From contig NZ_PIRF01000006.1 of NCBI RefSeq assembly GCF_003049705.1, forward strand, positions 1 through 64,000: a stretch of DNA of 64,000 bases, written 5' to 3'. Numbering within the stretch: the stretch's first letter is position 1; every line of letters starts with the position of its first letter. The notes below the pieces were generated by a model. That model did not search any database, was not told where the DNA came from, and saw only the letters and a list, made by a program, of their open reading frames with translations. Position numbers and translations under genes: made by a program. Shown here piece after piece: positions 27,246-36,891 of this stretch. Origin of the DNA: Campylobacter concisus (GTDB taxonomy: Bacteria > Campylobacterota > Campylobacteria > Campylobacterales > Campylobacteraceae).

Positions 27246-28264
27246 ATTATCAACATCCCGTCGCCGTATGAGTAAAATCTATACTTTTCATCAACTGCCA
27301 TTTTGTAAATCCTCATCGTCTCTTCAAGCCCTATAAAGCTGGTAACTAGCATTATTAGAGTTGATTTTGGTAGATGAAAATTTGTAAGAAGGTAGTTTTG
27401 CCTGATAGGCTTATTATTTAGGTTTAAAAATAGCTTGCAAAAGCCGCTTGCTTGCTTACTTCTTGCAAATTCTTCAACGCATCTAGTAACCGTCGTACCA
27501 ACGCCAAGGATTGGTTTATTAGAATTTATAATCTCTTGAGCTTGCTCGCTTAGCTCGTAAAATTCTGAGTGCATTTTGTGGTCATTTATATTTTGGCACT
27601 CCACACCTTTAAATGTCCCAGCGCCAACGTGAAGCGTAATATAGGCGACTTCATGCTTTGCTTTTATCTGCTCTAGCATTTGTTCACTTATGTGAAGGCT
27701 AGCTGTTGGAGCTGCCACTGCACCGCTATTTTTGGCAAATATGCTTTGATACCAGCTCTCATCATCCTTTGTATCAGCCCTTTTAATGTATGGCGGAAGC
27801 GGGACGTGACCAATTTTTTCAAGCTCACTAAAAAGGCGAACATTATCAAGCAAAACGCCATTTCGCGTAAAATTCACCACCCTTGTGCCATCGTCATTTA
27901 GCTCAAGCACATTTACTTTTAGATTATCAGGAAAATTTAAAACGCTACCAGAGCTTACTTTGCCTCTTATATAGACACTAAATTTATTCTCGCCTATGGG
28001 CTGGTTTAGCATCACTTCGCAAGCCCCGCCGCTTTCTTTTTGTCCTAAAATACGAGCTTTGATAACTTTTGTGTTATTAAAAATGACCGCTGCGTCCTCT
28101 GGAATAAGGCTGGAGAGATCTTTAAATTTGTAGTGTTTTATCTCTTTTGTATTTTTAAAATAGACAAGCAATCTTGCCTCTTCTTTTGGCAAAACTGGCT
28201 CTTTTGCGATGAGCTCTTCAGGCAAAAAATAATCATAACTTGAGACGTCGTTTATATTACTCAT
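27242..28264 (-). CDS. queA: S-adenosylmethionine:tRNA ribosyltransferase-isomerase
   Basis: Converts preQ1 in tRNA to epoxyqueuosine using the ribosyl group of SAM. The 340-residue length, the N-terminus YDYFLPEELIAKEP, and the blocks GVGTTVTRCVEEF and NFHLPKSTLIMLVTSF are typical. It overlaps tatC by 8 bases; the pair is retained in C. jejuni. Confidence 0.96.
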   Translation of the reverse strand: MSNINDVSSYDYFLPEELIAKEPVLPKEEARLLVYFKNTKEIKHYKFKDLSSLIPEDAAVIFNNTKVIKARILGQKESGGACEVMLNQPIGENKFSVYIRGKVSSGSVLNFPDNLKVNVLELNDDGTRVVNFTRNGVLLDNVRLFSELEKIGHVPLPPYIKRADTKDDESWYQSIFAKNSGAVAAPTASLHISEQMLEQIKAKHEVAYITLHVGAGTFKGVECQNINDHKMHSEFYELSEQAQEIINSNKPILGVGTTVTRCVEEFARSKQASGFCKLFLNLNNKPIRQNYLLTNFHLPKSTLIMLVTSFIGLEETMRIYKMAVDEKYRFYSYGDGMLII

Positions 28265-29015
28265 CGCTTGCTACGTCGCTGTCTTGTTCTTCTTTTTCGT
28301 CTTCATCGTCGCTCTTGTTAGCTCTTTTAGCGACGATTATTGAAATTCCATAAAGTCCGATTAGTGGTAGTGCCATTAAGACTTGACTTATCACATCAGG
28401 TGGTGTAACGATAGCTGCAAAGATAAAGATGATAACAACAGCATATCTGAAGTAATCTTTTAGCATCTTGTCATCAACAAGTCCGATCTTTGCTAAGAAA
28501 AATGTAATGACTGGTAGCTCAAATGAAATTCCAAAGCCAATCAGTAGTTTTGCAAAAAAGCCAACATACTCGCCAATGCTTGGTAGTGCCGTAAAGAGCT
28601 GGCCACCAAAATTTACCAAAAATGCAAAGCCAAGTGGAATCACCACGTAGTAACAAAATGCCGCCCCGCACGCAAACATAAATGAAGCTGAGATGACAAA
28701 TGGGATCACATATTTTTTTTCATTGTCATAAAGTCCAGGGGCGACAAATAGCCAAAACTGCCAAAAAATGATAGGTAGCGCGATCACGACACCAGCAAAA
28801 AATGCAACCTTCATCGCTGTAAAAAAAGGCTCTTGAATTTGAGTAAATATGATATTTGAGCCAGCTGGCAATACCTGTTTTAATGGTTCGCTCATCCATG
28901 CAAGCAGTGGGTTCCAAAACGTAAAGCAGATGCCAAAACAGACAAAAACGCTTACTATGCTTATAAAAAGTCTCTTTCTAAGTTCGATTAAATGGGGTCT
29001 TAGCTCTTCAAACAT
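28257..29015 (-). CDS. tatC: Sec-independent protein translocase TatC
   Basis: Membrane receptor for twin-arginine signal peptides. The 252 residues include six predicted helices, the N-terminal RPHLIELRKRLF and the periplasmic loop ending in the FF/LL-rich helix typical of TatC. A charged Asp/Glu tail follows residue 230. It starts at the last base of the tatB stop. Its clients here include PsrA and the transglutaminase. Confidence 0.97.
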   Translation of the reverse strand: MFEELRPHLIELRKRLFISIVSVFVCFGICFTFWNPLLAWMSEPLKQVLPAGSNIIFTQIQEPFFTAMKVAFFAGVVIALPIIFWQFWLFVAPGLYDNEKKYVIPFVISASFMFACGAAFCYYVVIPLGFAFLVNFGGQLFTALPSIGEYVGFFAKLLIGFGISFELPVITFFLAKIGLVDDKMLKDYFRYAVVIIFIFAAIVTPPDVISQVLMALPLIGLYGISIIVAKRANKSDDEDEKEEQDSDVASDE

Positions 29016-29413
29016 TACGCCTCTTTTTTATCGTTTAAGATCGCATCTTTAACTAAATTTGTTGGATTTTGTATATTTTCTACCGTTTTTTTCGTGTCGC
29101 TTACGACGTTTTGTATGCTTTCAGTGACGTCGCTTGCGCTTTTCTTGATCTCGTCAAGCTCTTCAAAAGTAAGCTTTTTGCGCACATTCTGCGTGCTTTT
29201 AGTTATGCTTTCTTTATATTTTTGGGCATCTTCTTTTAGCTCAGCTATCTTCATTTCTTGATCAAATGTTGATTTTGCGTCGTTTATGCCTTTTTTAAAC
29301 ATTTTTAGAAATTTTGCAATCTGAACCATCGCACTTGGCAGCTTGTCAGGACCTAAAACTAACACTGCAATAATGGCGATAACTAAGATTTCAGAAAAAC
29401 TCATTCCAAACAT
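29015..29413 (-). CDS. tatB: Sec-independent protein translocase TatB
   Basis: A TatA/B-family protein of 132 residues: short N-terminal membrane helix (about 5-22), hinge LGPDKLP, amphipathic helix and a long polar tail. The tail length and MFGMSFSEILVI start favour TatB, which forms the receptor with TatC. It sits directly before tatC; tatA is not in this window. Confidence 0.93.
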   Translation of the reverse strand: MFGMSFSEILVIAIIAVLVLGPDKLPSAMVQIAKFLKMFKKGINDAKSTFDQEMKIAELKEDAQKYKESITKSTQNVRKKLTFEELDEIKKSASDVTESIQNVVSDTKKTVENIQNPTNLVKDAILNDKKEA

Positions 29414-29480
29414 TTTGGCCTCTATTAAATTTTATTTAAGCTTTGTATTTTATCTTGACTTTGCTCAAAATTTTATAAAT

Positions 29481-30527
29481 TTAGCCCTCGATAAAGAGTG
29501 CGATCTCGTCGCTTAGTAAGAAATTTGGATTATAAAATTTGCCATTTTTAAAGAGCAGTTTTTCATTTTCTACAAGTATATTTGCTCTTTTTTTCTGAGC
29601 CTCACTTAAGCGTCCAGCCTCCACGCCAACTATGCTTCTAAGCCCTAAAAATATATGCTCTCTTACTAGCTCGCTTTGACTTAAAATTTCTCTTTCTCTG
29701 TAAGTTGGTTGCGAGATGTAGGCATTGATGCTATTTTTGGCGTAGTATCTGATGCCATCCACGAAGCCCACGCTATAAGCACCCACGCCAAGGTAGTTTT
29801 TGCCTTGCCAGTAGCCAAGATTGTGCTTGCAAATCTGCCCGTAATTTGAAATTTCATACTGCCCAAAGCCAGCTCGCTTGATCTGCTCTATCATAAATTT
29901 AGCCAAAGTGTCGCTATCTTTTTTATAGCTTTTTTTGCCAGCAAATGGGGTATTTTCTTCAAGTGTAAGAGAGTAAGCGCTTAGGTGCGTGATAGCAAGG
30001 TTTTTTAAATTTGCCACTTCAGCCAAAAGGCGTTTTTTAGTATCAAATTTAGTGTCATAGATGAGGTCTAAATTTATGCTCTTAAAGCCAGCTGTCTGGG
30101 CATTTTCAACTGCTTTAAAAATTTGCTCTCTGCTGTGAATGCGCCCAAGAAATTTTAGCTTATCTTCAAAAAAACTTTGAGCACCAAAGCTTATGCGATT
30201 TGCACCTAAATTTTTAACATGCTTTAGCCAGGCTAAATTTGCAGAATTTGGATTTGCTTCAAGTGTGATCTCAGTTGTTGGAGTGCAAAGAGGAGCTAAA
30301 ATGCTAAAAATTTCATCATAAAGCTTAGCATTTACCGCGCTTGGTGTGCCGCCACCAAAAAAGATAGTAGAAATTTCTTTTACATTTTGGCTTTTTAGCT
30401 GAAAATTTAGATCAAGGCAAAGTGCCTTAAAATAGGCGCTAACCTTGTTAAATTCGTCGTCACTTGAGCCAAAAGCACAGTAAGGACATTTGCTTTCACA
30501 AAATGGCACGTGGATATAAACTTGCAA
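29481..30527 (-). CDS. hemW: Radical SAM HemW-like protein
   Basis: A 348-residue radical SAM protein with the cluster motif C10-x3-C14-x2-C17 (FCESKCPYC), GGGTPS for SAM binding and a HemN-type C-terminal region. HemW inserts haem into respiratory proteins; many are misnamed coproporphyrinogen oxidase. The shorter length and the lack of the HemN N-terminal arm favour HemW. An iron-uptake cassette starts just upstream. Confidence 0.87.
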   Translation of the reverse strand: MQVYIHVPFCESKCPYCAFGSSDDEFNKVSAYFKALCLDLNFQLKSQNVKEISTIFFGGGTPSAVNAKLYDEIFSILAPLCTPTTEITLEANPNSANLAWLKHVKNLGANRISFGAQSFFEDKLKFLGRIHSREQIFKAVENAQTAGFKSINLDLIYDTKFDTKKRLLAEVANLKNLAITHLSAYSLTLEENTPFAGKKSYKKDSDTLAKFMIEQIKRAGFGQYEISNYGQICKHNLGYWQGKNYLGVGAYSVGFVDGIRYYAKNSINAYISQPTYREREILSQSELVREHIFLGLRSIVGVEAGRLSEAQKKRANILVENEKLLFKNGKFYNPNFLLSDEIALFIEG

Positions 30528-30582
30528 ATTTCTCTCTTTTTAAAATTTTGGCGATTATAAGAAATTTGGCATTTATAGCAGT

Positions 30583-31467
30583 TTAAAAGTAGCTTTTGGT
30601 CTTTAAGAGTTTGCTTGGCAAAAAGCCAAAATTTATCTTAAAAATTTTTGCAAAATGTGCAGTATTTGTATAACCTACGATATTTGCGGCTTCTTTTATG
30701 CTGATATCATTTTGCTCTAAAAGAGTAAAAGCCAGCTTTAGACGCTCTTTTGCTAAGAGTTGATAGATCGTATCTTTAAAAAATAGCTTAAAATTTTTCT
30801 TTAGCCAAAAGTCATTTGTGCCACAAAGATGGGCTAGCTCTTTGATGCTTGGAGGATTTTGCATACGGCTTAATAAGATTGTTTTAGCCTTTAAAAGAGT
30901 CTCTTCTTCGTCACTACTAAGTGAAATTTCGCTCTCTTTTAGTATTTTACTTTTATAAATAAGCTCTAAAATTTTTGACTCGATAAAAATTTCCCTCATC
31001 GCGCCTTCATATAAATTTGTCGTATCAAGTTCATTTAAAACGCAAATTTGAGCTAAATCTTTTTTATATTTTAATAGCTCAAATTTATCATCAAATCTAA
31101 GCCCAGCAAATATCTCAAGCTTATTTGCGTAACTTTCGTCAAAAAGTAATGTTTTTGTCTTATAAAATTTATTTTGATACTCAAAGACGCCTTTAAAATC
31201 ATCATTAACAAGCCCAATGCAAAATTCATCTTTGTTTAAAATATACTCTTTCCTATCAAGCTTAAAGCAAAGATCGTTTTTATCCTCATTAAACATTAAA
31301 AATAGGTATTTTTTAGACTTATGACGATCTATTTTTATCCTGCCATTACATAAAATTTCACTTTTTAGATAGCTGATGCCACTGCTTTGCTTGAAAAACT
31401 CTACGCTTACTTGTTTTTCCTTTTGAGATATCTTGCTCGTTCCATATTTTTTGTCTAAATTTATCAT
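30583..31467 (-). CDS. AraC-family transcriptional regulator
   Basis: A 294-residue regulator with two helix-turn-helix motifs in the last 100 residues (PSIKELAHLCGTNDFWLKKN, then ISIKEAANIVGYTNTAHFAK) and the closing GFLPSKLLK. It resembles PchR/YbtA-type activators that sense a siderophore. It is divergent from the TonB receptor gene, which it probably controls. The ATG at 31467 follows GAGGGA; the TTG 12 bases upstream overlaps that site and is rejected. Confidence 0.88.
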   Translation of the reverse strand: MINLDKKYGTSKISQKEKQVSVEFFKQSSGISYLKSEILCNGRIKIDRHKSKKYLFLMFNEDKNDLCFKLDRKEYILNKDEFCIGLVNDDFKGVFEYQNKFYKTKTLLFDESYANKLEIFAGLRFDDKFELLKYKKDLAQICVLNELDTTNLYEGAMREIFIESKILELIYKSKILKESEISLSSDEEETLLKAKTILLSRMQNPPSIKELAHLCGTNDFWLKKNFKLFFKDTIYQLLAKERLKLAFTLLEQNDISIKEAANIVGYTNTAHFAKIFKINFGFLPSKLLKTKSYF

Positions 31468-31511
31468 TTTATCCCTCAAGCGTTAAATTTAATCCCTTTA
31501 GCGTTACGTAT

Positions 31512-31530
31512 GATATTGATAACGATTATT
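31512..31530 (+). promoter_or_regulatory. Fur-box-like operator
   Basis: GATATTGATAACGATTATT matches the 19-base GATAATGATAATCATTATC consensus at 15 positions. It lies in the 106-base gap between the divergent AraC and TonB-receptor genes, so iron-dependent repression of the cassette is likely. Confidence 0.72.
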
Positions 31531-31573
31531 TAATTTTAGTAAAATGTGCATTAAATTTTTATAAGGAGTTTTT

Positions 31574-33520
31574 GTGAAAAGTGCATTAAAAATTTCTATT
31601 TGTGCGGCAATTTTTATAAATTTACCGCTTTTTGCAAATGAAGATAAGGTTCTACCAGAGGTTAAAGTAGTGAGTGCAACAGGATTTGAGCAAAATATCA
31701 AAGACGCACCAGCAACGCTTAGCGTTATAACTAAAGAGGCATTAGAAAAGAAAAATCATAAAGATATCGAGAGCATGACAAAGGATATCCCAAGTCTTTT
31801 TGGGACGACTCCAGAAGCGGCAAATAGACGAGGAATTTCTATACGTGGATTCTCTCCAAGATTTACTAAAATTTTAGTAAATGGCATGCCAGTACCAGGT
31901 GATAACGCCTATAAAGGCCTTAGAAGCGTTGGAGGCTCATATAGTTTTATTCCGCCAGCAAGTGCGATAAGCCGTATCGAAGTGATACGTGGACCTATGA
32001 GCTCGCTTTATGGAAGTGACGCACTAGGCGGAGTTATAAATATTATTACAGATGAGTTTAGTAATGAATTTGGCGCAAATCTTGGCTCAAGCTATAAATT
32101 TGCTAGAAATAAAAATATAAGCGGTGAGTTTTACAACAGCCTTTATTTGCACTCTGGACTAATTGACGATGTTTTAAGTGTTTCTGTTTATGGTAAAAAT
32201 TTAAATAAATCAGAAGATAAAATTTCTTACGCAAATAGAGAGCAAAAGGATAGAAATTTTGGTGCGAAGCTATTTTTGAAGCCAAATGAAAATAATGATA
32301 TTACGCTTGAGCTTGCAAGAAGCGATGTAAAATATAAAAGAACTAAAGGCAAAACACTATCAACTGGTACCAACTCAGTTGCTAGTGAGAGGATAAAGGG
32401 CGATGTGATAAATTTAAGCCACGAAGCAAGGCTTGATAATATCTTGCTTCAAAGCTATTTATCTTATGGCAAGATAAAAGAGATAGCACAACAAAATTTG
32501 ACACTAAAGACTCTAAATTTTGATACAAAAGGCTCATATTTTACTGATAATAACGCCTTTACCTTAGGACTAAATGCTAAAAGAGAAAAGCTAGATGAAA
32601 AGGCAACCACAGCGGACGCTGCGAATGTAAAGAGGTATGATGTTTCACTTTACGGCGAGGATGACTATCATCTTACAAAAGACTTTATCTTAAGCACAGG
32701 TATTCGCTATAACTACGATGAGAACTATGGCTCGCACGTTTCACCAAGAATTTATGGTATCTATAACTTAAATGACTTTTTTGCTCTAAAAGGCGGAGTT
32801 AGCACAGGTTATGCGACACCTGATATCAAGCAGCGCACGCAAGATCTTGCTTTGCCATTTGCCGGAGGACGCGGAGCACAGCTTGGTAGAAGCAGCCTTA
32901 AGCCAGAGACAAGCGTAAGTTATGAATTTGGTGGCGTTTATAATAATAATGAAGGTTTTGAAACATCTTTAACTGGCTTTTACACAAGTTTTAAAGATAT
33001 GTTAAGTTACAGACCTATCTGCTCAAGAGGCAGTGTTTGCAGGCATAAAGGCAAAATTTATCCAAATGGTATTTGGGAGAGTATAAATATCGGTAAGGCT
33101 GAAATTTACGGAGTTGAGCTAACAAATGAGTGGCAGGTGACAAATGCTCTTAGACTAAATCAAAGCTATGTTTATACAAAATCAAAACAAAAAGATGGAT
33201 CAGAAGTTGGCAAAAGCTTAAACAACTACCCGCTTCATACATTTAAATTTGGAGCAAACTACGAGCTAAATAGATGGCTAAATTTCTGGTCACAGATAAA
33301 TTATTATGGTAGAACTAAAAACTCATTTAGCTATGCTGATGATATGAGAGCTTACGTTATCGCAGATCTTGGCATAAACTACAATGTAACTAAAAATTTC
33401 AGCCTAAACTTAAGCGTTTATAATCTATTTAACGAGTTTTTTACGACAAGATCAGGCAGATATGATGTTTTGATAGTTGATGGACAAAAGATCGAACTTG
33501 GCTTTAATTTGAAGTTCTAA
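31574..33520 (+). CDS. TonB-dependent outer-membrane receptor (siderophore/iron type)
   Basis: A 648-residue outer-membrane receptor: signal peptide (about 1-20, ending FANEDK), a TonB-box-like VKVVSATG, a plug domain (about 35-150, with IRGFSPRFTKILVNGMPV and IEVIRGPMSSLYGSDALGG) and a 22-strand barrel ending in phenylalanine. A CxxxxxxxC pair (CSRGSVC) lies in an extracellular loop. The ligand is unknown; a catechol siderophore such as enterobactin is one guess. It starts with GTG behind AAGGAG. The PepSY gene follows after 1 base. Confidence 0.93.
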   Translation: MKSALKISICAAIFINLPLFANEDKVLPEVKVVSATGFEQNIKDAPATLSVITKEALEKKNHKDIESMTKDIPSLFGTTPEAANRRGISIRGFSPRFTKILVNGMPVPGDNAYKGLRSVGGSYSFIPPASAISRIEVIRGPMSSLYGSDALGGVINIITDEFSNEFGANLGSSYKFARNKNISGEFYNSLYLHSGLIDDVLSVSVYGKNLNKSEDKISYANREQKDRNFGAKLFLKPNENNDITLELARSDVKYKRTKGKTLSTGTNSVASERIKGDVINLSHEARLDNILLQSYLSYGKIKEIAQQNLTLKTLNFDTKGSYFTDNNAFTLGLNAKREKLDEKATTADAANVKRYDVSLYGEDDYHLTKDFILSTGIRYNYDENYGSHVSPRIYGIYNLNDFFALKGGVSTGYATPDIKQRTQDLALPFAGGRGAQLGRSSLKPETSVSYEFGGVYNNNEGFETSLTGFYTSFKDMLSYRPICSRGSVCRHKGKIYPNGIWESINIGKAEIYGVELTNEWQVTNALRLNQSYVYTKSKQKDGSEVGKSLNNYPLHTFKFGANYELNRWLNFWSQINYYGRTKNSFSYADDMRAYVIADLGINYNVTKNFSLNLSVYNLFNEFFTTRSGRYDVLIVDGQKIELGFNLKF

Positions 33521-33521
33521 A

Positions 33522-34619
33522 ATGTTTAAAATTTGGCGGAAATTTCACTTAATTTTAGCTCTTATCTTTGCTTTGCCACTTTTGATAATCTCAATTAGTG
33601 GAGCGATTATTTCGTATCACGATGAGATAATTGAAGCTTTTAGTAAAGATGAGATAGACATAGCAACTAATAAAAGTGCTTTAAAAATAGATGAAATTTT
33701 AAAGGTCTTTAGTAAGACTTGGCCAAATTTTAACCTTAGTTATATAAAGATAAAAGGCGAGGCAAATAGAGCTTATGTGGTAAGCGGCACAAGCGAGAGT
33801 GGCGAGTTTAAGTCGTTCTTTGTAGATCCTTATACGGGTGAGGTAGTCTCTGAAAATAGCGTGGAAAAATTTATAGGGCTAGCTCTAAATTTACATAAAA
33901 ATCTAGGGCTAGCTCTATTTAAAAATGAAAATTTATCTAAATTCGCAAGCGAGATAGTGGCGATTTCAACGCTTGCACTACTTGCGATTTTATTAACTGG
34001 AGCGTTTATACAATTTTGGAGATTTAGAAGCAAATTTATTAGCGCCTTTAAGCTAAATCTAAAGGCAAAGAAATTTGCATTTTTATATTCGTTGCATGGA
34101 TTTTTAGGGCTTTATTTGGGGGCCATTTTGCTTATTATCTGTGTTAGCGGTCTATACTTTTCTTATGAGAGCTTTGCTAAGGTTATAAATCAAATTTGTG
34201 GCGAAGAGAAGGTCTTTAAAAAGCCAAATTTTACTAGCAAAAATGGCTTTAGCCTAAATGAAAAGCAAAAGGTAGAAAATCTTCATAAAGCTTATGAAAT
34301 TTTTACCTTAAAATTTGGAAATGAGTTTGATGCTTTAAATTTTATCCTCAATAAAGACGGCGTAAAATTTATGATCTTTTACTTGCCAAAAGGCGCTAGT
34401 GAGAGTGATGGCGTTAGACTTGCGGTCGATACGGCAAGTGGAGAAATTTTAAAAAACACCATGCCAAAATCTTTTGAAATTTATAAATTTATGCTTGATT
34501 TGCACGCTGGATATACATTCAAAGAGGCTGGAAAATTTATCTTTTTTATGGCTTCTTGTGGAGTTGGCGTGCTACTTTTTAGCGGCTGTGTGATTTACTA
34601 CAAACGGCGTAAAAAGTAG
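33522..34619 (+). CDS. PepSY-domain membrane protein (PiuB/FoxB type)
   Basis: A 365-residue inner-membrane protein with four predicted helices (about 10-33, 143-165, 188-212, 335-358) and two periplasmic PepSY-like regions. The start RKFHLILALIFALPLLIISISG is typical of the PepSY-associated TM family, linked to reductive iron release from siderophores. It directly follows the receptor and is probably co-regulated through the Fur-box-like site. Confidence 0.87.
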   Translation: MFKIWRKFHLILALIFALPLLIISISGAIISYHDEIIEAFSKDEIDIATNKSALKIDEILKVFSKTWPNFNLSYIKIKGEANRAYVVSGTSESGEFKSFFVDPYTGEVVSENSVEKFIGLALNLHKNLGLALFKNENLSKFASEIVAISTLALLAILLTGAFIQFWRFRSKFISAFKLNLKAKKFAFLYSLHGFLGLYLGAILLIICVSGLYFSYESFAKVINQICGEEKVFKKPNFTSKNGFSLNEKQKVENLHKAYEIFTLKFGNEFDALNFILNKDGVKFMIFYLPKGASESDGVRLAVDTASGEILKNTMPKSFEIYKFMLDLHAGYTFKEAGKFIFFMASCGVGVLLFSGCVIYYKRRKK

Positions 34620-34682
34620 TTTTATTTATCTATCTCTTAACTCTTTTTAGTTATTATCCCAAATAAAATTTTTGGAAAAATC

Positions 34683-35147
34683 ATGCAAAAAAAATACAGA
34701 CCAAATGTGGCAGCTGTTATTTTGTCTAGCTTGTATCCATTTAAATGTGAAATTTTAGTCGCAAAAAGGGTGGATATGGATGATATTTGGCAGTTTCCTC
34801 AAGGCGGAATAGACGAAGGTGAGAGTCCAAAGCAGGCTTTAAAAAGAGAGCTTAAAGAAGAGATCGGAACTGATAAAATCGATATCTTAGATGAGTATCC
34901 GCAGTGGCTAAGCTACGACTTTCCAGTAAACGCGGCAAAGAAATTTTATCCATTTGATGGACAGACACAAAAGTATTTTTTAGTTAGACTTAAAAATGGT
35001 GCCAGCATAAATTTAAAGACAGAACATCCTGAGTTTAGCGAGTATAAATTTGTAGATTTTGGTAGAAGTTTAGAGAACATAAATCACTTTAAAAAGCCTA
35101 TTTATGAAAAGGTTTTGAGTTATTTTAAAGAGAAAGGATATTTTTGA
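34683..35147 (+). CDS. nudH: RNA pyrophosphohydrolase / dinucleoside polyphosphate hydrolase (Nudix)
   Basis: Removes pyrophosphate from RNA 5' ends or cleaves diadenosine polyphosphates. The 154 residues carry a full Nudix box, starting GGIDEGESPKQALKRELKEE, at about 41-62. The preceding WQFPQ is characteristic of RppH/NudH. Its stop overlaps the lysC start (TGATG). Confidence 0.92.
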   Translation: MQKKYRPNVAAVILSSLYPFKCEILVAKRVDMDDIWQFPQGGIDEGESPKQALKRELKEEIGTDKIDILDEYPQWLSYDFPVNAAKKFYPFDGQTQKYFLVRLKNGASINLKTEHPEFSEYKFVDFGRSLENINHFKKPIYEKVLSYFKEKGYF

Positions 35148-36349
35148 TGTTGATCGTTCAAAAATTTGGCGGAACTAGCGTAGGAACACTTGAACGCATC
35201 GAAGCTGTGGCAAATAGGGTCATTGAGACAAAAAATAGCGGTGCAGACGTAGTTGTGGTAGTTTCTGCGATGAGCGGAGTTACAAATCAATTGGTTGAAT
35301 ATAGTGAGTATTTTTCAAAACATCCAGATGGCGTCGCCACTGATATGCTTTTAAGCTCTGGAGAGCAAGTAACGACTGCGCTTTTAACGATCGCACTTAA
35401 TGCAAAAGGCTATGCATGTGTGGGTATGACAGGTGCGATGGCAGGCATTATTACTGATGATATTCATACGAAAGCAAGGATCGAAAGGATAGAGACTGCT
35501 AGGCTAAAAGCCGAGCTAAAAGCTGGCAAAATCGTAGTTGTAGCTGGCTTTCAAGGTATAGATGAAAAAGGTAATATCACAACCCTTGGTAGAGGCGGTA
35601 GTGACCTTAGTGCAGTTGCATTAGCAGGGGCGCTTGATGCTGATCTATGCGAAATTTTTACCGATGTTGATGGCGTTTATACGACAGATCCAAGGATAGA
35701 AAAAAAGGCAAAAAAACTTGAGAAGATAAGCTATGATGAGATGCTAGAGCTCGCTTCTGCTGGCGCAAAGGTACTACAAAATCGCTCAGTCGAGCTAGCA
35801 AAAAAACTAAATGTAAAACTCATTACAAGAAGTAGCTTTAATCACAACGAAGGTACATTAATAGCAAAGGAAGATGACAATATGGAAGCAGTTTTAGTAA
35901 GCGGAATAGCACTAGATAAAAATCAAGCAAGAGTAACTCTAAGGGGCGTAGTTGATAAACCTGGCATCGCAGCAGAAATTTTTACAGCTTTAGCTCATGA
36001 AAACATAAACGTAGATATGATAATCCAAAACGTAGGACATGACGGCACTACAAATTTAGGCTTTACAGTGCCACAAAATGAGCTTGAACTAGCAAAAGAG
36101 ACTATGCAAAAGCTCTCAGCTGCAAAACATATAGAATTTGATGACGCGATCGTAAAAGTTTCAGTTATTGGCGTCGGCATGAAGAGCCATAGTGGCGTAG
36201 CATGTTTGGCATTTGAAACGCTTGCAAAAGAGGGAATAAATATCCAAATGATCTCAACAAGCGAGATAAAAATTTCAATGATCGTTGATCAAAAATATGG
36301 TGAGCTAGCAGTTCGCGTACTTCATGATGCTTATAAGCTAGATAAATAA
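35147..36349 (+). CDS. lysC: Aspartate kinase
   Basis: Phosphorylates aspartate at the entry of the lysine, threonine and methionine pathways. The 400-residue protein has the kinase start VQKFGGTSVG, the aspartate-binding TLGRGGSDLSA and two C-terminal ACT domains (about 260-400) for feedback control. ATG at 35147 follows AAAGGA with good spacing; the TTG just before it is rejected. It opens lysC-hobA-holB-folP, an order shared with Helicobacter. Confidence 0.95.
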   Translation: MLIVQKFGGTSVGTLERIEAVANRVIETKNSGADVVVVVSAMSGVTNQLVEYSEYFSKHPDGVATDMLLSSGEQVTTALLTIALNAKGYACVGMTGAMAGIITDDIHTKARIERIETARLKAELKAGKIVVVAGFQGIDEKGNITTLGRGGSDLSAVALAGALDADLCEIFTDVDGVYTTDPRIEKKAKKLEKISYDEMLELASAGAKVLQNRSVELAKKLNVKLITRSSFNHNEGTLIAKEDDNMEAVLVSGIALDKNQARVTLRGVVDKPGIAAEIFTALAHENINVDMIIQNVGHDGTTNLGFTVPQNELELAKETMQKLSAAKHIEFDDAIVKVSVIGVGMKSHSGVACLAFETLAKEGINIQMISTSEIKISMIVDQKYGELAVRVLHDAYKLDK

Positions 36350-36891
36350 TGCAAGATTTTATTCAGTGGACGTTAAAGGCTATTAGGGACGAAGGTCCTT
36401 TGATGAGCTGGATGGAGGAAAGGCGTGTTGAGTGGACGCCTTTGCTTGCATCTAGGCTTAAATTTTTGCTCGAAGGAAGGGCTTTTATAACTATAAGTGA
36501 TGAAGAGCGAAGATGGTTTGAAACTTATCTTTTGAAAAAGATGAATCACTCAAAAAGCATTAGGCCATTTTTGCCTTTTTTTAGCCTAAGATCGCTCTAT
36601 CCATCACTTGATGAGATAGAGACAAATGAGCAAAAGCAGCTTCTAAAAGATATGCTAAGTCTTGCCTTTCCAAACGGATACTTGTTTTTTTATATCGGAA
36701 AGAGTCTTGATAGATATGCAAATTTAGCCAAAAGCGACGAGGATAGCTATATGTGGCTATTTGACGAGCAAGCACAAAATAGCTTTACTCTTAGCTCAAG
36801 CGATGAAAATTTAGACATTAAACTAATAAGTCTTTGCAAAATTTTTGATAAAAGCATTGATGCGGCGCTCTTTGCCAAGGTGATACTCTAA
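36349..36891 (+). CDS. hobA: DnaA-associated replication initiation protein HobA
   Basis: Binds DnaA domain I and promotes its oligomerisation at oriC, acting like DiaA. The family is restricted to Campylobacterota. The 180-residue protein matches the remembered H. pylori HobA in length and N-terminus (WTLKAIRDEGPLMSWMEERR, residues 7-26). It overlaps the last base of lysC and abuts holB, the Helicobacter order. Confidence 0.92.
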   Translation: MQDFIQWTLKAIRDEGPLMSWMEERRVEWTPLLASRLKFLLEGRAFITISDEERRWFETYLLKKMNHSKSIRPFLPFFSLRSLYPSLDEIETNEQKQLLKDMLSLAFPNGYLFFYIGKSLDRYANLAKSDEDSYMWLFDEQAQNSFTLSSSDENLDIKLISLCKIFDKSIDAALFAKVIL

